From the NCBI GenBank assembly GCA_021772565.1, contig JAJFLR010000039.1, positions 1 to 35,395 of the forward strand: 35,395 nt of DNA. Direction: 5' to 3'. Position 1 is the stretch's first letter. Each line of letters opens with the position of its first letter. The translations under genes were made by a program, and so were the position numbers. The notes beneath the pieces were generated by a model, which saw only the letters and a list, made by a program, of their open reading frames with translations, ran no database searches and was not told the origin of the DNA. Source of the stretch: Opitutales bacterium (lineage in GTDB: Bacteria > Verrucomicrobiota > Verrucomicrobiia > Opitutales > JAJFLR01). Shown here piece by piece: positions 24,870 to 33,262 of the stretch.

Positions 24870-25949
24870 GTGATAACTGGAAATAAAGGCGAGTGGAGTG
24901 AAATCTATACACTATTTAAATTAATTGCAGACAAAAAATTATATGCTGGTGATAGTGATCTGAATAAAATTGAAAATTTAATTTTCCCTATCATAAAAAT
25001 ACTTCGAGCCGAATCCGACGGAACTTATGAATATTTTTATCATAATAATTTAGTAATTATAACAGGTAGTGAAGAAAAATTCAAAATACCTATAATCCAA
25101 TTTCAAGAGCAGGCATCAACTTTACTAACTGCCTTAAAAACATCAACGAATACTACTTTTTCATTACCTCAAATAGAATCTTTTTTAAATTCTTTCAATT
25201 GTCATTCACTCAAAGCAAGATCGTCTGTTAAAAGTGATATCCGTATAGTAATTCACGATCAGAGAACTGGGACTAATCCTGAATTAGGATTCAGTATAAA
25301 ATCACAGCTTGGTAGTGCATCCACTCTATTAAATGCGGGTAAAACAACAAATTTTATTTTTAATATTGAAAACACAACTTTCAAAGATATTGAAATTGAA
25401 GAAATAAACTCGATTGGTGGTCGTAGTAAAATAAAGGATCGGATTGAAAAAATAATTGAAAAATCCGGTAAACTAACATTTACTAAAACTGAAAGTTCAG
25501 TATTTGGTAACAACCTAGTCATAATAGATAGCTTGCTGCCTAATATTCTTTCAAAAATTATTTATCGTTTTTTTTGTTCTAAACTTTCTAATGTAAAAGA
25601 TTTGGTTACTGAAATAACTGAATCAAATCCACTCGAGTATGATTCAGAAACAAATCATCCATTTTATACATACAAAATTAAAAGGTTTTTAGCTGATATA
25701 GCCTTGGGGATGATGCCTTCAAAGGTTTGGACTGGCGAATTTGATGCAACAGGTGGTTATTTAGTAGTGAAAGAAGATGGCGATATTTTATGTTATCATA
25801 TCTACAACAAAAATGAGTTTGAGGATTATTTATTCAACAACACAAAACTTGAAACAGCAAGCAGCTCAAAACATCATTTTGGAAAGATTTACAATGAAAA
25901 CGGTAAGACGTTTTTTAAGTTAAACTTACAAATAAGATTTATAAAATGA
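24870..25949 (+). CDS. HpaII-family type II restriction endonuclease
   Basis: A 359-residue protein whose start, MITGNKGEWSEIYTLFKLI, is the hallmark of HpaII-family restriction enzymes, and whose length agrees with HpaII. It has a GTG start one base after the methyltransferase stop. The family cuts CCGG; residues 120-160 (IRIVIHDQRTGTNPELGFSI) contain conserved acidic and Lys residues near the likely active site. Expression after the methyltransferase on one transcript allows protection of host DNA first. The system as a whole looks complete and intact. Confidence 0.85.
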   Translation: MITGNKGEWSEIYTLFKLIADKKLYAGDSDLNKIENLIFPIIKILRAESDGTYEYFYHNNLVIITGSEEKFKIPIIQFQEQASTLLTALKTSTNTTFSLPQIESFLNSFNCHSLKARSSVKSDIRIVIHDQRTGTNPELGFSIKSQLGSASTLLNAGKTTNFIFNIENTTFKDIEIEEINSIGGRSKIKDRIEKIIEKSGKLTFTKTESSVFGNNLVIIDSLLPNILSKIIYRFFCSKLSNVKDLVTEITESNPLEYDSETNHPFYTYKIKRFLADIALGMMPSKVWTGEFDATGGYLVVKEDGDILCYHIYNKNEFEDYLFNNTKLETASSSKHHFGKIYNENGKTFFKLNLQIRFIK

Positions 25950-26023
25950 TATCACTCAATAGTAGATTCGAAGCTTTTCCGTTTTATTCTTGAAAAAACA
26001 TTCAGTCACTTTAAATTAGGGCG

Positions 26024-26671
26024 ATGGATTCAATACCCGGAGAGAACCAGGCAATCGACATCGACAAGACGTTAGGGCCGTTTAGTGTCCGAATGGAGCA
26101 TTCTCTTTTGCCTGAAGATTTTGAAGGTAAAGCCCCAAAGGGCCCATATACTCTTGAAAAATTCACATTTAGAGATATTCCCTATCATGATCGGTCTTCA
26201 GACTGGCAACCACCGTACTGGGATGAATTGCGCCAAATCGCCTTGAGCTACTGGATGGGTTCTGAATTTGAAGTTGCCCTTATCAGAAGAGATATTAACC
26301 TAGACAGTTCTGATCCAACCACTATGATCTTACACGTCTATGATCAAAGAACTGACAAAACTATTAACTTGGTCTGTGGTGGTGAATGGGATGATATAAA
26401 CTGCTGGCATTACGTTGAAACCCAGACAAATTATATCCAACTCATATCTTTTTTATTAACTTTTTATAACGGTATAATTTTTGACGATAATGTTGACAAG
26501 GTAAGTCGAATCTATTTTCAAAATCCACTCTCTCGTCCTATTGGAGACACATTAAAAATTAATCGTGGAGTTGGCGGAAAAGTAGTCTTTAAAAAGGAGG
26601 ATCACTGGACAGCTAAGTTAGATAAATTTTACTCTAAATCTGTAAAGCGGAAAAAAGGGAAGTATATTTAA
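26024..26671 (+). CDS. Unknown soluble protein
   Basis: A 215-residue protein that I do not recognise. It has no signal or membrane segment. The N-terminal region is rich in Pro, Asp and Glu, the middle has WDELRQIALSYWMGSEFEVAL and a strand-rich part (MILHVYDQRTDKTINLVCGG), and the end is strongly basic (KSVKRKKGKYI). It follows the restriction gene by 74 bp and precedes the NYN-domain gene by 45 bp, so it may share a transcript with the latter. No function is proposed. Confidence 0.55.
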   Translation: MDSIPGENQAIDIDKTLGPFSVRMEHSLLPEDFEGKAPKGPYTLEKFTFRDIPYHDRSSDWQPPYWDELRQIALSYWMGSEFEVALIRRDINLDSSDPTTMILHVYDQRTDKTINLVCGGEWDDINCWHYVETQTNYIQLISFLLTFYNGIIFDDNVDKVSRIYFQNPLSRPIGDTLKINRGVGGKVVFKKEDHWTAKLDKFYSKSVKRKKGKYI

Positions 26672-26716
26672 CTTTTATAGTAGGTATTTTATTACTTCAA
26701 AAAAATTATTAGATCT

Positions 26717-27172
26717 ATGAATCCTGCTGCTCATCTGCTAATTGATGGATATAATGTCATTCATCAATGGTCAGAGTTAAAAGAATTAAATGACCGAAAT
26801 ATTGAAACTGCACGCAGTCAACTCATCGAAAAAGTTCAAATAATTCATGACTTTGAAGGCATTCGAACTACCTTAGTCTTTGATGGAAAAGGGAGTGAAG
26901 TTAGTATTGAACGACCGTATATCGATCTGACATTCTCAACTGTATTCACACCCTCATCAATGACAGCTGACGATCTTATGGAGCAAATGATAAATAAATC
27001 TAAATTCCCGAATGAAATTATAGTAGTCAGCCATGATAATTTATTATGTGAGACATCATCTGCAATTGGAGCCCAAACGATGTCTCCTGAGTATTTAAAA
27101 AACTGGGTATCTAATTGTGAAAAACGACAGACGGATTTTTTAGTAAGATATAATAAAAAGCAAAATATGTAG
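26717..27172 (+). CDS. NYN-domain protein (YacP/Rae1-like putative ribonuclease)
   Basis: A 151-residue PIN-like NYN-fold protein. LLIDGYNVIH at 7-16 carries the first catalytic Asp, VFDGKGSE the second strand, MTADDLMEQMI the central acidic pair and IIVVSHDNLL the last catalytic Asp. Members such as Rae1 cut mRNA on ribosomes. It is a normal chromosomal gene in many bacteria, so it is not necessarily part of the mobile content around it. Confidence 0.82.
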   Translation: MNPAAHLLIDGYNVIHQWSELKELNDRNIETARSQLIEKVQIIHDFEGIRTTLVFDGKGSEVSIERPYIDLTFSTVFTPSSMTADDLMEQMINKSKFPNEIIVVSHDNLLCETSSAIGAQTMSPEYLKNWVSNCEKRQTDFLVRYNKKQNM

Positions 27173-27280
27173 TATTGATAGAATGATAAATCATACACAG
27201 AAATTGTCATTTCTTGACTCGATAAAAATAGTATGAGATCAGCATTTTTTATTTTTTCGCTTGTAACTGATCATTTCAAA

Positions 27281-27348
27281 ACATGGATGAACAGGATATA
27301 CAGGATATGGAATTTAAAAATAATCCTGTCCATCCTGTTCATCCATGT
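27281..27348. repeat. Dispersed palindromic repeat
   Basis: ACATGGATGAACAGGAT (27281-27297) and its exact inverse (27332-27348) flank 34 bases that hold further CAGGATA/TCCTGT copies. The same words recur in weaker form at 28181-28231 and near 29095-29130. Repeats with the words 'tccatcctgttcatcc' are scattered in many environmental bacterial genomes. The rest of the 360-base gap 27173-27532 has no gene; a T-arm-like segment near 27375-27445 does not fold into a tRNA. Confidence 0.6.
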
Positions 27349-27532
27349 AAATTTATTTGGTAGATACTATAAACCGGGAGGAATTTGAACCCCTATTTTT
27401 ACATCCGTATAGTCAGACTACAATCCAGTAGAATGACTTTAGCTAAGAGTTAAAAAATTAGTTGCTGATTTTAGCTACGAATTCAACGGAATGGGGGCAT
27501 AGAAATTTGACGTTCTATGGAACACCAATGCT

Positions 27533-27868
27533 TTAAAGATCAAAGACAAGACAGAGGGTCGTTTTGATTAATTTCAAATATCGTCTCTCAAGCACGCCTT
27601 GCTTATTCTCAATACGCGATATATCAACAACACGTGCTTGTTTCAGATTGATATGACGATCTTTATCAAGCCCGTTTCCTTTAGTTGGACTTAAATTGAC
27701 TGCAAAGGGCCAGTTTTTATGACCGGGAAGAATAGGAGCGACAATAACAGTTCTAGTTTCTCTATTGACCAAATTAGATTGTAATATCAGGCAAGGGCGT
27801 TTTTTTCTGGTTTCCGCGCCGCGTGTTGGTTCCAGATTAACCCAATAGATTTCTAACTGCTTATACAT
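27533..27868 (-). CDS. MazF/PemK-family mRNA interferase toxin
   Basis: A 111-residue toxin of the MazF fold. QLEIYWVNLEPTRGAETRKKRPCLILQ at the start holds the conserved Gly-Ala-Glu and Arg-Pro segments, with IVAPIL and the DISRIENKQGVL segment later on. These ribonucleases cut single-stranded RNA at short motifs. It follows a ribbon-helix-helix antitoxin gene by three bases on the same strand. All characteristic residues of a working toxin are visible. Confidence 0.87.
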   Translation of the reverse strand: MYKQLEIYWVNLEPTRGAETRKKRPCLILQSNLVNRETRTVIVAPILPGHKNWPFAVNLSPTKGNGLDKDRHINLKQARVVDISRIENKQGVLERRYLKLIKTTLCLVFDL

Positions 27869-27871
27869 TTA

Positions 27872-28096
27872 TTAAGTTAATCCGTCCGTCAAAGTTTCAT
27901 CCCAAACAGCCAGCTCTTCGTGATAGGCTTGATCTTGCGCTTCTTCCTGATTGGCCTTTAAGACAGCCTCATCCAAAGTAACCTGTTTTTTCTTTTTCAA
28001 AAGCGTATTTATGTATGCACTTTTATTGCTTCCGCCCTCAGTCATTAAAAAACCATAGGCTTCATCATCCAGTGTAATTGTAGTCCTATTCGTCAT
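27872..28096 (-). CDS. Ribbon-helix-helix antitoxin (partner of MazF-like toxin)
   Basis: A 74-residue protein. TTITLDDEAYGFL near residues 4-16 is the DNA-contact beta-strand and first helix, and GGSNKSAYINTLLKKKK forms the second helix. The acidic tail (ANQEEAQDQAYHEELAVWDETL) is the likely toxin-binding part. It probably represses its own operon through the inverted repeat directly upstream. Confidence 0.83.
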   Translation of the reverse strand: MTNRTTITLDDEAYGFLMTEGGSNKSAYINTLLKKKKQVTLDEAVLKANQEEAQDQAYHEELAVWDETLTDGLT

Positions 28097-28112
28097 ATGA
28101 TATCATCAATTG

Positions 28113-28143
28113 TCATACAAACTAATCATATAAACTTGTATGA
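28113..28143. promoter_or_regulatory. Inverted-repeat operator of the MazF-type module
   Basis: TCATACAA (28113-28120) and TTGTATGA (28136-28143) are perfect inverted copies with centres about 23 bp apart, two helical turns, 16 bp before the antitoxin start. Ribbon-helix-helix antitoxins bind such paired sites. The assignment is by position and symmetry only. Confidence 0.5.
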
Positions 28144-28180
28144 TGCAATAGCGTTTTAATAATTTTTCCCGAAAATAATC

Positions 28181-28231
28181 TGAACAGGATAAAGAATTAA
28201 AAAAAATCCTGTCCATCATGTTCATGCATGT
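28181..28231. repeat. Second, degenerate copy of the dispersed palindrome
   Basis: TGAACAGGATAAAGAATT (28181-28198) and AATCCTGTCCATCATG then TTCATGCATGT to 28231 repeat the words of the element at 27281-27348 with several mismatches. It has lost part of its left arm. Confidence 0.5.
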
Positions 28232-28290
28232 AAATTGATATTATGTGAAATTTCCTCCTAATTTTTCACGATAATTTTTGTTTTAAAACA

Positions 28291-28322
28291 AAAAACCCCG
28301 GCATCGAAATACCAGGGTTTTT
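28291..28322 (-). terminator. Intrinsic terminator of the PEP-CTERM gene
   Basis: AAAAACCC with CC/GG extension (28291-28301) pairs with CCAGGGTTTTT (28312-28322), one mismatch in an 11-bp stem. Read on the minus strand the hairpin is followed by a T-rich run. It begins four bases after the annotated stop. Confidence 0.75.
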
Positions 28323-28325
28323 AAA

Positions 28326-29027
28326 TTAGTTATGGAATTGTAAATCCGATTCAATTATTCTTTGTCCTGGTTTTATTTCCGGGACGGCGGCGATAGTAAG
28401 CGAGGCCGAGAGAGCACCGAGGCCAAGTGCAGCGGCGTATTCTGATGGTTCAGGGACTACGGTAATCGATGTACCCGGTGTATCATCAAAAAATCCATTA
28501 CCTAAAAAGGTTAAGGTTTTAGTAGAGGCAACCCACGAGACGTGCATATAGCCGAATTCGCCATCACCGTTTCTAAAGCCAATAGCCCCACTAGGCCGGT
28601 CAACTGTCCATTCTCCTAGATTCCCTCCTAAATTGCCTTTACTAATGTATACAGCAGTGTTGGTGAGAGGGTGGAGATTAGTAATATCGACGGAATCACC
28701 GGGAGCAAAATACTTTAAAGTCCTAAACCCCGATTGGAAAGCGGAATAATGAAAAAACGTATTGTTTTGGACGTCCATGCGTACAACTGCTCCAGTAGCA
28801 CCTCCAGTATAACCGAGAAAAAACAGTTTGCCTGATGATGCCGCTGTTTGGGTGATGTCTAGGGTTTCACTAATACCAAGCGATCCGGAGCCATCGGCTA
28901 TAATAGTTTCTCCGTTAGTAAACGTTCCAACGTCAAGAGCCGTTATATTGGCCGAGCAAATCAGCGATTGACCTAAGATACCTGCAACAACCGCCAGACT
29001 CTGTGCCCCCAGCGAATATTTATGCAA
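28326..29027 (-). CDS. PEP-CTERM surface/exported protein with a frameshifted sorting tail
   Basis: A 233-residue secreted protein. Residues 1-27 form a signal peptide (MHKYSLGAQSLAVVAGILG..., cut near SANI). The body (30-190) is beta-rich with many Gly and Thr, like other PEP-CTERM proteins, and does not match a known enzyme. The sorting motif VPEPSEYAAALGLGA is in frame at about 190-204, but the membrane helix and Arg cluster are not: after LGAL the frame runs into ASLTIAAVPEIK. Removing two bases from the CT repeat (28408-28414) restores GLGALGLAYYRRRPGNK and a stop at 28351-28353. Thus the gene is frameshifted by repeat expansion, or the sequence has an error. An intact protein would be anchored and processed by an exosortase. 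Confidence 0.75.
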   Translation of the reverse strand: MHKYSLGAQSLAVVAGILGQSLICSANITALDVGTFTNGETIIADGSGSLGISETLDITQTAASSGKLFFLGYTGGATGAVVRMDVQNNTFFHYSAFQSGFRTLKYFAPGDSVDITNLHPLTNTAVYISKGNLGGNLGEWTVDRPSGAIGFRNGDGEFGYMHVSWVASTKTLTFLGNGFFDDTPGTSITVVPEPSEYAAALGLGALSASLTIAAVPEIKPGQRIIESDLQFHN

Positions 29028-29417
29028 TCTGTTATTAATAACCGTGGTTGTTAGAATTTGAAATAAGTTCAGTTTTAAAATTAAAACACGACTTACAGGA
29101 TATTTTATTTTTTTAATCCTGATATCCTGTCTGAAAAATATTTTTGGATGGGATGATTTAACGGTTTGGCTGTAAGGGCAGTCGGCATTAAATTTCTTGA
29201 ATTGTGTTGTTAAGAAAACGATGCTTTAAAAAATTAAAATGTGTATACTCAAGAAATAGGTGTGAATGTCAATAGAAAGTGAATAATTAACTTCGAGACA
29301 AAAAATAGCCACTCTGCATTCTCAAATTTGCAATGACGGCTTAACTATTGAGATATTCCAGCTTAATGGCCGGCCTTGTCAGAAGTAGGAGCATCCACAC
29401 TCTATAGAAGCTACGCT

Positions 29418-29652
29418 TCAAATATATAGCGATTGCCATAAATGTTTGGATTAAACTAAAAAAATTAATCATGGATCGCCGCGTCGCTCCGCTCCTCGCG
29501 ATGACATATAAAACAAAATTGTCATTGCGAGACTTGTGTAAACAAGGTGTGGCAATCTATCTGACTAACCATTCCTCAATTGTTGTTCTACTGACATATC
29601 ATTAGTAACTTGCAGTAAACGAAAACATTTATGGCAATCGCTATATATTTGA
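29418..29652. mobile_element. MITE-like element with 30-bp perfect terminal inverted repeats
   Basis: Bases 29418-29447 and 29623-29652 are perfect inverted copies, enclosing 175 bases. Inside lies a second, imperfect inverted repeat (29474-29557) whose ends read GATCGCC...CTCGCGATGACA and TGTCATTGCGAG...GGCAATC, the known type of dispersed palindrome 'GTCATTGCGAG'. No coding capacity is present, so it would need a transposase elsewhere. The surrounding gap 29028-29760 otherwise contains a weak copy of the CAGGATA repeat near 29095-29130 and no gene that I can support. Confidence 0.65.
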
Positions 29653-29760
29653 TCTTTGAAAGTTCTTATGACTACTGAATAGTGAATGACCATTGATACC
29701 TTGACTCGATCTATAAAGTATCTGAAATATTTTTCTTCATTAAAAATAATTCTCCCAATT

Positions 29761-30951
29761 ATGAATACTGAATGCGTTGCTGAAATTAATGGCATATATG
29801 GTCCAATTACTGTACCCGAATTATTGATTCAAAAAATTTGGCGGCAGTTAGACTTCATTACCACAAAGTTAAAAACGCAAAATGGTGCGTCACTTGAAAT
29901 TATCTATCCGGGGAAACATAATTTGTTGGAAGGTCCGGATTTCAAAAACGCCATTATCTTAATAAACGATAAAAAAATAATTGGTGATGTAGAAATCCAC
30001 TTTTACGAACAAGACTGGATTAGCCATGGGCATTATAAAAATCCTGAATTCAATAACGTTGTGCTTCATGTTGTTCTGTTTCCTTCTCGATATGATAGAG
30101 CTTCGATTGTTAAGCAAAATGAGGAAATAGCAGAAACGTTTATTATGCTACCGTTTCTTTGGCAAGGCATAGAAGATTACATGATCGACGATTCATTAAG
30201 ATCGTTTGACAACCTTAACACAGATAATCCAATTATTAAGTTAGGTAAATTATCCCTTGATAAAAGGCGAATTATTTTAAATCAAAAATCCTATCTCAGA
30301 TGGCAGCAAAAAATTAAAAATATAAAAACTCGCCTCGACAAATATGGCTGGGCAGAAACCTGTCATCAACTAATTATGGAAGTGTTGGGCTATAACCGAA
30401 ATAGATCTGCAATGGCTACACTAGCTATTAAACATCCAATCTCTAATTATGATTTAGTTTCGTTGACTGCAGAAAATTTATACAATGAACAACAATGTCT
30501 ATGGAAACTTTCAGGAGTAAGACCTGCAAATCATCCTTTTATAAGACTCAGTCAATATAGACAAATTTTAAAACATAACAGTAGTTGGCCAGAAAAACTT
30601 AAGTCGCAAATTAAGTTATTTGAGACAGATTGCACAAACGTAAAAACCAGAGATTTTCGCAAGCTAACAAATATGAAATATATTAGAAATTGTGTAAGCG
30701 AAATAATTTTCAACAATGCAATACCAGGCAACAGACTAGACACAATATTTGTGGATGCTATTTTAGCTCTATTAACATGTTACAGCAAAACAGATTTATA
30801 TCATTATTGGTATCACTGGTACAGTGGTGACTGCTCGGATACCATTAAAATATCAATCAAGGAAATCGATGTGTCAGACGGCAAAGAGTATCCGTACTGC
30901 AATGGAATTCAACAAGGTGCACTACAATTATTTATTGAAAATAAGTTTTAA
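29761..30951 (+). CDS. DUF2851-family protein
   Basis: A 396-residue protein. The N-terminal part has the family marks: ELLIQKIW near residue 20, GASLEIIYPGKHNLLEGPDFKNA (about 43-65), GDVEIHF, DW..HGH, and NNVVLHVVL. The middle and C-terminal part is helical with GYNRNRSAMATLA and QGALQLFIE. Family function is unknown; it is common in Bacteroidota and related phyla. An in-frame ATG at 29686 would add 25 residues, lies close to the MITE-like element, and does not look like the family; the ATG at 29761 is therefore chosen. No ribosome-binding site is visible for either. Confidence 0.78.
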   Translation: MNTECVAEINGIYGPITVPELLIQKIWRQLDFITTKLKTQNGASLEIIYPGKHNLLEGPDFKNAIILINDKKIIGDVEIHFYEQDWISHGHYKNPEFNNVVLHVVLFPSRYDRASIVKQNEEIAETFIMLPFLWQGIEDYMIDDSLRSFDNLNTDNPIIKLGKLSLDKRRIILNQKSYLRWQQKIKNIKTRLDKYGWAETCHQLIMEVLGYNRNRSAMATLAIKHPISNYDLVSLTAENLYNEQQCLWKLSGVRPANHPFIRLSQYRQILKHNSSWPEKLKSQIKLFETDCTNVKTRDFRKLTNMKYIRNCVSEIIFNNAIPGNRLDTIFVDAILALLTCYSKTDLYHYWYHWYSGDCSDTIKISIKEIDVSDGKEYPYCNGIQQGALQLFIENKF

Positions 30952-31147
30952 TAGTTATAGGTAATAGATTAATTTTCTGCTTTTTTAAAATCTACCTTGC
31001 CTATTAGTATTATTTTAATGGTACGCTATTGATTTGATACATTTATGTGGTAATAGCTGACTATAATTATTTGTCATGAATATCCCTGCTATCCAAAATT
31101 ACTTTCTATTAATTTCATACCTACGAAAATTTTTTATTTAAAATTTT

Positions 31148-33148
31148 ATGTTGCCCCAAAATAAAAAGTTAACTGTTCCAATTGATAATGAAAATTATGT
31201 AAGAACAAATGCCTTCAGTATATTTCGGTTTATTATCGGATTTGTACTAACTTTATTAGTTTTAATAATCTCATTTGATATATGGTCGATAGCTAATAAA
31301 AATTTATTACAATTGTTATTAGCTACACCCGTCGTCTTTTTGATCGGGGTTCCCTGTATTAAAGATTCTCTAAATGGTCTGCTAAAATTTCGGATTAAGC
31401 TAAGTTTTCTGGTTACACTGAGCTCTTTTACTGCATATTTCAGCAGCATTATCAGTTTCCTTAATCCAGAATTTATGTCAAAGAGTGGCTTAGCCAATAA
31501 CGTATATTTCGATGTCGCATCAATTATTATGATGATCTATTATTGTGGTAAGATTCTTGAGGAATATTTCGATTTTAAAAATAATAATAAAATTAATAAT
31601 TTCAAAAAATTAATTCCTAAAACTGCACGATTATTAGTAAATGGAAATGAGACAATAATCAGTGCATTAGAATTGGGAACCGGATCAGAATTTAATATTG
31701 AGATAGATGAAATCATTCCGGTAGATGGAATGGTTATCGATGGAATTACCGATATTGATGAATCAATTATTTCCGGAAAAAGTGAACCCGTTAGAAAAAA
31801 AGTAGGTGATCGAATCATTGCTGGAAGTATAAATAAATCCAGTAAAATTCAAGCGCGTGCCAATTGTGACGGCAATGAAACACTTCTCAACCAAATAGTT
31901 AGTCTTGTTGAGAAAAAACAGCAGAGAAAATTATCTATCTCTCGACTGATTGATAGTGTAGCATTTACTTATTTCATAATGGTTATTATTATCACAATTG
32001 GACTCTATATATACTGGTCAAAAACAGCCTCTATCACTAATTCTATCGGGACCATAAGTAATTTGATATCGTTATTCATTATTTTAAGTCCATGTGCATT
32101 ATTATTAGCAGTAATGTTTCCAATATCTATCGCTAACCTCACATGTTTAAAAGCCGGGATAATAATTCGTTCGATAGATAGTTTTAGAAAAGCCAATAAA
32201 TTAAAGGCAATTGCTTTTGATAAATCAGGCACACTGACAATGGGCAAACCATCTGTAATAAAGATATTACCTATAGGGTTATATTCAGAAGAAAGACTCA
32301 TACGATTAGCTGCAAGCGCGGAAATTCACTCAGACCATCCTATTGCAACTGCAATTAAAAATAAGGCAGAATCAAAAGGCATTCAAATAGATGAACCTGA
32401 CTACTTTTTTATCCATGATAGCTATGGAATTGAAGCTACGTTAGATAATAAAAAAATTTTAGTGGGCAACTTAAAATTAATGGAAGAATTTGATATCGAC
32501 ATCAGTCCTATTGAAGAAAGTTTAGATGAATATACTAAAAAAGGAAATACACCGGCAATTGTTGCAGTTAACGGAAGAATTGCAGGTTTAATAAATTTAG
32601 CTGATCGTATTAAACCCGATACAAACTCAGCAATTCAACAGTTAAAAAAGTTAAAGCTTACTTTAATCATGATGACAGGCGAAAATGAAGTTGTATCATC
32701 AGGAATAGCCACACAATTAGGAATAGATGCAATTATGGCAGAAGTACAAGCTGAAGAAAAATTGAATGCTATTGAATCCATTCAAAATGAAGAAAAAATT
32801 ATTGGTATGGTGGGAAGTAACTTTTATGATGCTCAAGCAATTGCAAAATCAGTTGTAGGATTTGTCATTCAAAGTAATTCAACAATAACACAGGAATCCG
32901 GTGATTTCTCACTTCAAAAACATGGACTGGAAGGTGTGGCAAAAGCAATAAGCATATCACGAAAAACTATGCGTGCTATCAGACAAAATGTTATACTTTC
33001 CGTAATATTTAATTTGTTATGCATTCCATTTCTGTTGGGATTCATCAATTTACCCAATATACAATTCAATCCTGGATTTGCACTTTATGTCTATGGCATA
33101 AGTTGTGTAGCAATTTTGTTAAACAGTTTTCGACTGGTAAAAATTTAA
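31148..33148 (+). CDS. Divergent P1B-type (heavy-metal) ATPase, probably catalytically altered
   Basis: A 666-residue P-type ATPase with P1B topology and no N-terminal metal-binding domain. Paired hydrophobic segments lie at 24-45, 55-70, 85-105 and 120-136; the metal-path motif is SPC (314-316) rather than CPC; the phosphorylation site is DKSGTLT (Asp358); HP, diagnostic of P1B, is at 397-398. Three key places differ from the family: TGE is SGK (209-211), losing the Glu needed for dephosphorylation; TGDN is TGEN (510-513); and GDGxND is GSNFYD (556-561), losing the first Asp and the Asn. The frame is intact over its whole length, so it is kept by selection for some role. Metal specificity is not readable. 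Confidence 0.8.
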   Translation: MLPQNKKLTVPIDNENYVRTNAFSIFRFIIGFVLTLLVLIISFDIWSIANKNLLQLLLATPVVFLIGVPCIKDSLNGLLKFRIKLSFLVTLSSFTAYFSSIISFLNPEFMSKSGLANNVYFDVASIIMMIYYCGKILEEYFDFKNNNKINNFKKLIPKTARLLVNGNETIISALELGTGSEFNIEIDEIIPVDGMVIDGITDIDESIISGKSEPVRKKVGDRIIAGSINKSSKIQARANCDGNETLLNQIVSLVEKKQQRKLSISRLIDSVAFTYFIMVIIITIGLYIYWSKTASITNSIGTISNLISLFIILSPCALLLAVMFPISIANLTCLKAGIIIRSIDSFRKANKLKAIAFDKSGTLTMGKPSVIKILPIGLYSEERLIRLAASAEIHSDHPIATAIKNKAESKGIQIDEPDYFFIHDSYGIEATLDNKKILVGNLKLMEEFDIDISPIEESLDEYTKKGNTPAIVAVNGRIAGLINLADRIKPDTNSAIQQLKKLKLTLIMMTGENEVVSSGIATQLGIDAIMAEVQAEEKLNAIESIQNEEKIIGMVGSNFYDAQAIAKSVVGFVIQSNSTITQESGDFSLQKHGLEGVAKAISISRKTMRAIRQNVILSVIFNLLCIPFLLGFINLPNIQFNPGFALYVYGISCVAILLNSFRLVKI

Positions 33149-33262
33149 AATCAAACAATTGAGCAAAAAACCAAAAAGATTTATCACTTATGGTTGCAAA
33201 GCCTCGTTCACCTCGCTGCTACAATATAATTACTGCTCAAAAATTGCAGTAAACTGAACCTG

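Noticed and set aside
27374-27446. tRNA-like segment on the minus strand with GGGGTTCAAATTCC and a D-arm-like TTAGCTAAAG
   Set aside because: No acceptor stem can be formed and the anticodon stem does not pair; at best a remnant.
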